From Streptomyces leeuwenhoekii (GTDB taxonomy: Bacteria; Actinomycetota; Actinomycetes; Streptomycetales; Streptomycetaceae): 64,000 bases of DNA. Positions within the stretch are counted from its first letter, which is position 1, and each line of letters begins with the position of its first letter. The stretch spans positions 3,238,001 to 3,302,000 of the forward strand of contig NZ_LN831790.1 of NCBI RefSeq assembly GCF_001013905.1. Reading direction: 5' to 3'. Of the stretch, positions 59,018-64,000 are shown piece after piece. A program made the position numbers and the translations under genes. The notes under the pieces are model-generated. The model saw nothing but the letters and a program-made list of their open reading frames with translations. It did no database searches and was not told where the DNA came from.

Positions 59018-60136
59018 ATGGAGATTCTCTGGGTCCTGATGGCACTGGTCATGCTCGGCTTCGTGCTGCTGCCCGTCCTGCGGCGCCGGCGTGGCCTGCT
59101 CGAGCAGGTGCCGCCCGGCCATCCGGACGCCGCCGACCCCGCGCACTACGGGTTCGTGCGCGAGGAGGAGCTCGACATCCGCCTGCCCGGCCCCGACGAG
59201 GACCTGCTGGACGTCCTGGACGTCGTCCAGCGGACCCAGGACCACCGGGCGGCGCAGCAGCTCCTGGCCGGTACGGAGGCGGAGGGCGAGCTGCGCTGGC
59301 AGCGTGTCCAGGCGTTCGCGGGCGCCGCGTCGCTGGAGCTGCGGCAGCGGCCCGGCGGGGTGGGCGAGGCCCCGGGCGGGCAGTGGCTGCGGGTGTGGCG
59401 GGCCGAGGCGCCCAAGGACCCGGGGGGCGCGGCGGTGCACGCCGAGTTCCTGGTGCAGCAGGCGTGGCGCACGTCGACGCCCGGCACGGACGAGTTCCGG
59501 ATCATCATGGAGGAGGCGAGGGCGGCGTGCGGCGACGCGGCGCTGCTGGCACCCGGTGACCCGGTCCCGTACATCATCGAGCTGTCGGTGGCCCGCGGCC
59601 TGGGCTACTCGCGCGAGGAGTTCGAGCAGCTCTGGCTGAAGATCCTCGACCGGGCCCCGGCGCACATGGGCGCGCATCTGGCCGCCCTGCACTACTGGTG
59701 CGAGAAGTGGCACGGCTCCCGCGAGCTGGCGTACTCCTTCGCGGAGGCCGCCGCGGCCCGGGCGCCCCGGGGGTCGCTGCTGGCGGCGATGCCGCTCTTC
59801 GCGGTGTTCGAGCACCTCCCCGAGGTGAACCTGGTGAGCGGCTTCCACCGCAGCGAGGTGGTGACGAAGGCGGTCCACGGCGCGCTGCACGCGGTCCACT
59901 CGGCCCGCGCCGACGACCCGATGCTGGCGCACGTGCGGCATCTGCTGGTCTTCTTCCTGGTCCGCGGTGAGCGCTGGGCGGAGGCCATGAACCAGCTCAT
60001 ACACATCGACGGCCACGTGGGCGCCCTCCCGTGGACGCTGTCCCCGGACCCGGCGGCCGAGTTCGCGGTGTACCGGGCGATGGCGGTGGCGGGCTTCGAG
60101 GCCAACGGCGGCAGCCCGGCGAGCCTGCCCCACTGA
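59018..60136 (+). CDS. Conserved hypothetical membrane-anchored protein
   Basis: A 372-residue protein with one N-terminal membrane helix ([19 protein letters not shown], about 3-21), then a soluble helical domain without a recognised family motif (TPR-like helix pairs from about 60-360; for example [20 protein letters not shown] and AFEANGGSP at the end). It lies between divergent metB and the msrA gene, and is conserved near them in Streptomyces. No function is proposed. Confidence 0.78.
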   Translation: MEILWVLMALVMLGFVLLPVLRRRRGLLEQVPPGHPDAADPAHYGFVREEELDIRLPGPDEDLLDVLDVVQRTQDHRAAQQLLAGTEAEGELRWQRVQAFAGAASLELRQRPGGVGEAPGGQWLRVWRAEAPKDPGGAAVHAEFLVQQAWRTSTPGTDEFRIIMEEARAACGDAALLAPGDPVPYIIELSVARGLGYSREEFEQLWLKILDRAPAHMGAHLAALHYWCEKWHGSRELAYSFAEAAAARAPRGSLLAAMPLFAVFEHLPEVNLVSGFHRSEVVTKAVHGALHAVHSARADDPMLAHVRHLLVFFLVRGERWAEAMNQLIHIDGHVGALPWTLSPDPAAEFAVYRAMAVAGFEANGGSPASLPH

Positions 60137-60139
60137 GCC

Positions 60140-60172
60140 CCGGGCGGGCCCCCGCCACGGGGGCCCGCCCGG
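60140..60172 (+). terminator. Terminator after the hypothetical membrane-anchored protein gene
   Basis: A perfect 14-bp stem (CCGGGCGGGCCCCC and its complement) with a 5-nt loop starts 4 bp after the stop codon. Confidence 0.8.
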
Positions 60173-60186
60173 CCGGAGCGGTGGGC

Positions 60187-60212
60187 GGAATTCCGCCCGC
60201 TCCCCCTGCGTT
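60187..60212 (+). promoter_or_regulatory. SigR-type promoter of msrA
   Basis: GGAAT (60187-60191) and GTT (60210-60212) are separated by exactly 18 bp, matching the SigR consensus GGAAT-N18-GTT. The expected start site lies about 7 bp further on and 25 bp before the msrA ATG. SigR controls thiol-oxidative stress genes, including msrA in S. coelicolor. Confidence 0.75.
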
Positions 60213-60242
60213 GTTCCGGGCGTCGCCCCGATTGGAGACCGC

Positions 60243-60953
60243 ATGTTCCTGTCCCGCCGTACGCCCCAGCTCCCGACCCCCGAGCAGGCGCTGCCCGGCC
60301 GTTCGGAGCCGGCGTTCACGGTCCCCGACCGCCACACCGTCCTCGGCAACCCGCTCCTCGGTCCCTACCCCGAGGGCCTGGAGACCGCCGACTTCGGCCT
60401 GGGCTGCTTCTGGGGCGCCGAGCGCAAGTTCTGGCAGCTCCCGGCAGGAGTCTGGACCACCCTGGTCGGCTACCAGGGCGGCTACACGGAGAACCCCACG
60501 TACGAGGAGGTCTGCTCGGGCCTGACCGGCCACACGGAGGCCGTCCGCGTCGTCTACGACCCGAAGGTGATCTCCTACGGGCAGCTCCTGAAGACCTTCT
60601 GGGAGTCCCACGACCCCACGCAGGGCTTCCGCCAGGGCAACGACGTCGGCACGCAGTACCGCTCGGCGATCTACACCCACACCCCCGCCCAGGCCACGGC
60701 CGCCGAAGCCTCCCGCGCCGCCTACCAGCAGGTCCTGACGGCCTCGGGCCACGGCACGATCACCACGGAGATCCTCCCGGCCGAGGACCGCCCGTTCTAC
60801 CCGGCCGAGGCGTACCACCAGCAGTACCTCGACAAGAACCCGGCGGGGTACTGCGGCATCGGCGGGACGGGGGTCAAGCTGAGTGACCCGTTCGAGACGA
60901 ACTGGGGGGTGTCGTGCCCGACGGGGATCGCCCCGGCTCCTGGCGAAGAGTAG
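60243..60953 (+). CDS. msrA: Peptide methionine sulfoxide reductase MsrA
   Basis: A 236-residue reductase that repairs oxidised methionine (S-sulfoxide). The catalytic cysteine is Cys55 in [37 protein letters not shown] motif (residues about 76-97) and YRSAIYTH follow. A C-terminal cysteine in GYCGIGGTG and another in VSCPTG can act as resolving residues. ATG at 60243. It has its own SigR-type promoter. Confidence 0.96.
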   Translation: MFLSRRTPQLPTPEQALPGRSEPAFTVPDRHTVLGNPLLGPYPEGLETADFGLGCFWGAERKFWQLPAGVWTTLVGYQGGYTENPTYEEVCSGLTGHTEAVRVVYDPKVISYGQLLKTFWESHDPTQGFRQGNDVGTQYRSAIYTHTPAQATAAEASRAAYQQVLTASGHGTITTEILPAEDRPFYPAEAYHQQYLDKNPAGYCGIGGTGVKLSDPFETNWGVSCPTGIAPAPGEE

Positions 60954-61019
60954 ACCGGGGTCTCGCCGTGTGTGATTCCTCGGACCTGATGCCTGGTACT
61001 ACAGCCGTAGATCGTGGAC

Positions 61020-61320
61020 GGTAGCGGCGGACCTGGTGCTCGCCCAGGGCCGCCAGGCCCTTGCCGGACTGGAATGACTCCTCGACCCGCCACCTTGATG
61101 CAGCGACGCGCACCAGGGTGGTCAGCGGCACTGCGGCAGGCGGATAGCAGCGGTAGTGGGCACGTTCGCCGGTGCTGCGGTTGCGCGTCCCGCCATCCGG
61201 CTCATCAGGCCCTCGAACGCCTCCTGCCAGCAGGCGGGGTCTACGCTGTGACCTGCGGCCACCGCATGATCGTTTGTCTTCGCACACCGATGATCAACGG
61301 TGGCCGCACCCGTCTCCACA
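61020..61320 (-). pseudogene. Decayed IS701-like transposase
   Basis: Two transposase pieces lie in different frames of the minus strand. An N-terminal piece (about 61240-61185) reads CWQEAFEGLMSRMAGR, as at the start of IS701 transposases. A C-terminal piece (about 61167-61024) reads RCYPPAAVPLTTLVRVAASR then RWRVEESFQSGKGLAALGEH, with the Glu of the DDE catalytic set in VEESFQ. The body between them is deleted and a frameshift separates them. No ends or target duplications are visible. It marks an old insertion site. Confidence 0.8.
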
Positions 61321-61371
61321 CCGCGTCAGGTCGCGCAGCGTCTGCCTGCCGTCCTGTGTTTCGGAGGGCTT

Positions 61372-61776
61372 GTGCAACGTGGCGAAGTCTGGTGGGTCCA
61401 GTTCGACGAGCGGAGGTTGGTCGTACTGCTGTCAGGGGACGACGCGTCCGGGTTCCAGGTGATGCAGGTCGTCGCTCCGGCGGGCCTCGACATCAGCGGT
61501 CTGGGCATCGAAGTGACGGTCGGCGCCGGTGACGGGCTGCCGCTCGAGGGCGTGCTGCGGCTCGCGTTCCCGCGTCCAGGCTTCACCCCGTGCACATGGC
61601 TGACCACCGTGTCCCGAGACGACCTGATAGAGCGGGCGGCCGTGCTGTCCTCCAGGAAGCTCAGCGAGATCGACGATGCCCTCCGCCATGCTGAACAAGC
61701 ACAGGAGCGGACCCCGGCAACGACCGCGAAGCTCAGCGAGATAAGGGACGCCCTCCGTCGCGGTGAACTCGGATAG
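61372..61776 (+). CDS. MazF/PemK-like toxin, solitary
   Basis: A 134-residue protein with a PemK/MazF-like core (about 1-95): QRGEVWWVQFDERRLVVLLS, then VMQVVAPAGLD and TWLTTVSRDDLIERAA. Such proteins are mRNA interferases. The C-terminus has two copies of a helix motif, KLSEIDDALRHAEQ and KLSEIRDALRRGEL, which is unusual. GTG at 61372 has GGAGG four bases upstream. No MazE-like antitoxin gene sits on either side; only a transposase remnant and a hypothetical gene. Confidence 0.75.
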   Translation: MQRGEVWWVQFDERRLVVLLSGDDASGFQVMQVVAPAGLDISGLGIEVTVGAGDGLPLEGVLRLAFPRPGFTPCTWLTTVSRDDLIERAAVLSSRKLSEIDDALRHAEQAQERTPATTAKLSEIRDALRRGELG

Positions 61777-61975
61777 ACGGAGAAGGAGCCGACGCCCGCG
61801 ACGGCATGGGCGATCTCGGGCGAGACGCTCCACGCTGGACACCTGCCACCCTCGACGCCCCTCACCATCGAGATCATGGTCTACGGCTGGAGCACTGGAG
61901 TCCGCCACTGCTGGTTGAGAGGCGGGGGCGGTCTTCCGGCTTCCAGGCTGACCGTCGGGTGCCGGTGCGGTCCGG

Positions 61976-62416
61976 TCAGGAGGGGGCCGAGACGTGATCG
62001 TGCGCGTGGACTGCTGTCCGGCCGGGCCGGAACCGGCGGCGGACGAGCGCGATCAGGGAAGGTCCTCCGCGGAAGCACCACAGGGCGATGACCGGATCGC
62101 AGATGGCACATGCCAGAGATGCGTCGTGGTGGAACGGCAGGATCGGATCGCCCTTGAGGTGGTGGGCCATGTCCCAGGCCGTGTGGAGCAGCCAGCCGAC
62201 GCCGATGAAGGCCCAGGAGTCCAGGCCGCGGTAGGCGACGTAGGCCGTGAGCGCGACGAATGGGAGCTCCCACGGGCCGAAGCCGCCCCCGCTCAGATAG
62301 GCGGCGCCGGCTCCGCCCACCATGATCGCGTTGAAGTGGCGTCGGTGCGGTTCTTTGATCAGGGACATCAGCAGGCAGTAGATGATGCCGACGATCACCG
62401 GTGACACAAGGTTCAT
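61976..62416 (-). CDS. DUF6010 family membrane protein
   Basis: A 146-residue membrane protein with about four helices. The conserved motifs of DUF6010 appear: GGFGPWELPFVALTAYVAYR, LLHTAWDMAHHLKGDPILPF and CAICDPVIALWCF. The His/Asp and Cys pairs could bind metal. Function unknown. ATG at 62416; no strong ribosome site is seen, but a GAAGAAG lies upstream. Confidence 0.85.
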   Translation of the reverse strand: MNLVSPVIVGIIYCLLMSLIKEPHRRHFNAIMVGGAGAAYLSGGGFGPWELPFVALTAYVAYRGLDSWAFIGVGWLLHTAWDMAHHLKGDPILPFHHDASLACAICDPVIALWCFRGGPSLIALVRRRFRPGRTAVHAHDHVSAPS

Positions 62417-62724
62417 GAGGGGATGTCTTCTTCCTCCTGGGGCGGGCCGAATCGCCGCGGTCGAGCTGTCGCAGCGCGAGCACCGGCCTCTCGGCCAGAG
62501 CGCGGTCCCGGGTGGGCAGGATCAGGAGTGTCAGTACGCCGGCGGCCGTCGCGGTCAGCAGGATCGAGGCGATCAGTCAGGCATCGGCGAGGGCGCGGCG
62601 TTGCGGGAAACATGCTCGCGGAGACGGTGATCTGGTCGACGGCGACGGTGCCTTCGGCGGGCATGCTGATGTTCTTCCTGCTTGTGCAGGGGATGGTGAG
62701 CGACTGTCTGCGAAGGGCCGGCGC
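62417..62724. other. Region with possible remnant of an MFS-type transporter
   Basis: 308 bp without an intact gene. On the minus strand, a frame from about 62580 to 62430 reads LIASILLTATAAGVLTLLIL, then PTRDRALAE, a hydrophobic helix and basic tail like the C-terminus of an MFS permease. It lacks a start and is cut by a TGA at about 62570. It may be the end of a deleted gene or chance. No other feature is seen. Confidence 0.35.
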
Positions 62725-63414
62725 TCAGAAAGTGGTGGGCGTCGGGCCCTGCGCGCGCCAGACGGTGCCGCGCCGCTCGTGGGAGATGAGTTCTTCGACG
62801 GCATGCGCGACGCGGGGGCCCACCTCGCGCTCCAGTAGGTACAGACCCAGATCGAGACCGGAGGTCACGCCGGCGCCGGTGATCAGGTCGCCGTCGTCCA
62901 CGATGCGGGCGCGGACCGCGTGGGCGCCGGTGGCGTCCAGCATGTCGAGGCCCATGTGGTGGGTGGTGGCGTGGCGTCCCTCCAGCAGGCCGGCCATGGC
63001 CAGGACGAGTGAGCCGCCGCAGACGGTGGCGACGGTGATGTCCGGGTCGTCCATTGCCTGCTTGAGGAGCGCAGGGAGTTCGGTGGTCAGCGTGCGGCCC
63101 AGCAGCACCGGGATGAACTCGTCCTGCTTCCGCTGGCCGACACCCACCTCTTCTTCCGGGGCCACGCCGGGTTCGCCCACGCGCCCGGAGGCGCCGGGTA
63201 CCAGAAGCGTGTCGGCGCGCTCCAGATCGAGGGCGCCGACGGCGCGCAGCGTCAGTCCTTGGATGCCGCTGACGACCTCACGAGGGCCCTCTGCGGTGAC
63301 CAGCTCGACGGTCACCGCGCCGTCCGTCGCCGAGCCGCCGGCGTACAGGACCTCGTAGGGGGCAATGGCATCGAGCGGGTCGAAGCCATCGAACAGGACG
63401 ACCTGGGTGTGCAT
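62725..63414 (-). CDS. DJ-1/PfpI family protein
   Basis: A 229-residue class I glutamine amidotransferase-like protein. The nucleophile elbow is ITVATVCGGSLVLAMAGLL (Cys in the middle), preceded by YEVLYAGGSATDGAV and ADTLLVPGASGR. GlxA-type relatives carry an AraC domain; this protein has only the DJ-1 fold. It is divergent from another DJ-1-domain gene, with 202 bp between them. Isonitrile hydratase-like or glyoxalase activity is possible; neither can be chosen from the sequence. Confidence 0.9.
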   Translation of the reverse strand: MHTQVVLFDGFDPLDAIAPYEVLYAGGSATDGAVTVELVTAEGPREVVSGIQGLTLRAVGALDLERADTLLVPGASGRVGEPGVAPEEEVGVGQRKQDEFIPVLLGRTLTTELPALLKQAMDDPDITVATVCGGSLVLAMAGLLEGRHATTHHMGLDMLDATGAHAVRARIVDDGDLITGAGVTSGLDLGLYLLEREVGPRVAHAVEELISHERRGTVWRAQGPTPTTF

Positions 63415-63616
63415 GGGTGTGGGGTTCCTTCGGCGTCGATTTCCTTCGGGACGCTCCGAAGTCAACCGGCTTCCTGGGTGCTCGCCCAGTGGCACTGGTG
63501 ACAGGTTGCAACGGAATAGTGCCAACACTCCCGCGCGGCGTGCGGACTGCGATGACCTGGGCCTTCCGGAAGGACGGCCCAGGCCCCTCAAGCTGGTGGG
63601 GAGGTAGGTTCTGGCC

Positions 63617-64000
63617 ATGCATACGGTTGCCGTGCTCGCGTTGGACCAGGTGATCCCGTTCGACCTGTCCACCCCGATCGAGGTCTTCTCCCGGACCCGC
63701 CTGCCCGACGGGCGGCCCGGCTACCAGGTACGGGTGTGCGCCGAGCGCGACGAGGTCGACGCCGGAGCCTTCACCCTGCGTGCCCCCTGGGGCCTGGAGG
63801 GCCTTCAGGGCGCGGACACGATCATCGTGCCGGGCGTCGCCGATCTCACTGCCCCACTCCCTCCCGCCGTGCACGACGCGCTGCGGTCGGCCGCTGCCGA
63901 CGGCACCCGGATCGCCTCCATCTGCGTGGGCACCTTCCCCCTGGCTGAGACCGGGCTCCTCGACGGACTGCGCGTCACGACCCACTGGCGCGCGGCCGGT
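63617..64000 (+). CDS. GlxA-family transcriptional regulator (DJ-1/PfpI domain), cut by window end
   Basis: The first 128 codons of a protein starting MHTVAVLALDQVIPFDLSTP. The DJ-1/PfpI domain (from VEVFSRTRL-like IEVFSRTRLPDG) includes the elbow IASICVGTFPLAETGLLDG and HWRAAG at the window end. This is the usual N-terminus of GlxA-type regulators, which have a C-terminal AraC HTH beyond the window. It probably regulates the divergent DJ-1 gene or another nearby target. Confidence 0.85.
   Translation, partial: MHTVAVLALDQVIPFDLSTPIEVFSRTRLPDGRPGYQVRVCAERDEVDAGAFTLRAPWGLEGLQGADTIIVPGVADLTAPLPPAVHDALRSAAADGTRIASICVGTFPLAETGLLDGLRVTTHWRAAG

Noticed and set aside
1..64000. CRISPR arrays, tRNA and rRNA genes
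   Set aside because: No regularly spaced repeats with unique spacers, no cloverleaf-like sequences and no rRNA-like stretches were seen on either strand.

Overview
The window is a stretch of high-GC actinobacterial chromosome, almost certainly from a Streptomyces. The coding is dense and GC-rich, GTG and TTG starts are common, and many genes overlap at ATGA. Family markers include mycothiol conjugate amidase (Mca), GTP-dependent PEP carboxykinase, a tad/Flp pilus operon, OxyR-AhpCD and a DasR-type chitinase promoter. Gene content from mca, greA, ilvA, metB and msrA through pckG, a D-aminoacylase and oxyR resembles what I recall of the S. coelicolor SCO4950-SCO5035 core region. Two segments look less ancestral: about 24.7-27 kb and the last 3 kb.

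Layout. 1-2.6 kb: end of an ABC exporter (ATPase and FtsX-like permease). 2.6-4.8 kb: oxyR divergent from ahpC-ahpD, with a four-part OxyR box between them. 4.9-11.7 kb: AI-2E-type permease, secreted transglycosylase, PIN-PhoH ATPase, isoprenyl transferase and a methyltransferase with an apparent 5' frameshift. 11.8-24.2 kb: a DUF192 gene, then a long minus-strand tad operon (CpaB, CpaE, two TadE proteins, TadA, TadB, TadC, sensor kinase, LuxR-type response regulator, Flp pilin, TadG-like protein, lipoprotein, OmpA-family protein). 24.7-27 kb: a WXG/ESX-type large protein with a downstream small membrane protein of lower GC, a possible effector/immunity pair. 27.2-31 kb: a GH18 chitinase behind two DasR-like repeats, then a SigE-family sigma factor with a possible leader peptide and a membrane protein partner. 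31-33.2 kb: an Nramp-related transporter and a hypothetical protein.

33.3-40.1 kb holds two divergent operons: a PfkB sugar-acid kinase, an IclR regulator, RidA and a GntP permease on the minus strand; a PLP D-amino-acid deaminase and an N-acyl-D-amino-acid deacylase on the plus strand. A TGCAA/TTGCA operator lies between them. Together the genes could import N-acetyl-D-glucosaminate (oxidised chitin ends), deacetylate and deaminate it to 2-keto-3-deoxygluconate, and phosphorylate that. This is the most interesting functional hypothesis in the window.

40-64 kb is mostly core metabolism and stress genes: secreted trypsin-like protease, AlaA-type aminotransferase, ArsR-MFS pair, pckG, hemolysin-III protein, TetR, Mut7-C RNase, YyaL-like thioredoxin-fold protein, mca, greA, ilvA, MarR, a sigma-like/membrane pair, metB and msrA (with a SigR-type promoter). 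The right end carries a decayed IS701-like transposase, a solitary MazF-like toxin, a DUF6010 membrane protein, and a divergent pair of DJ-1/PfpI-domain proteins, the last of which runs off the window.
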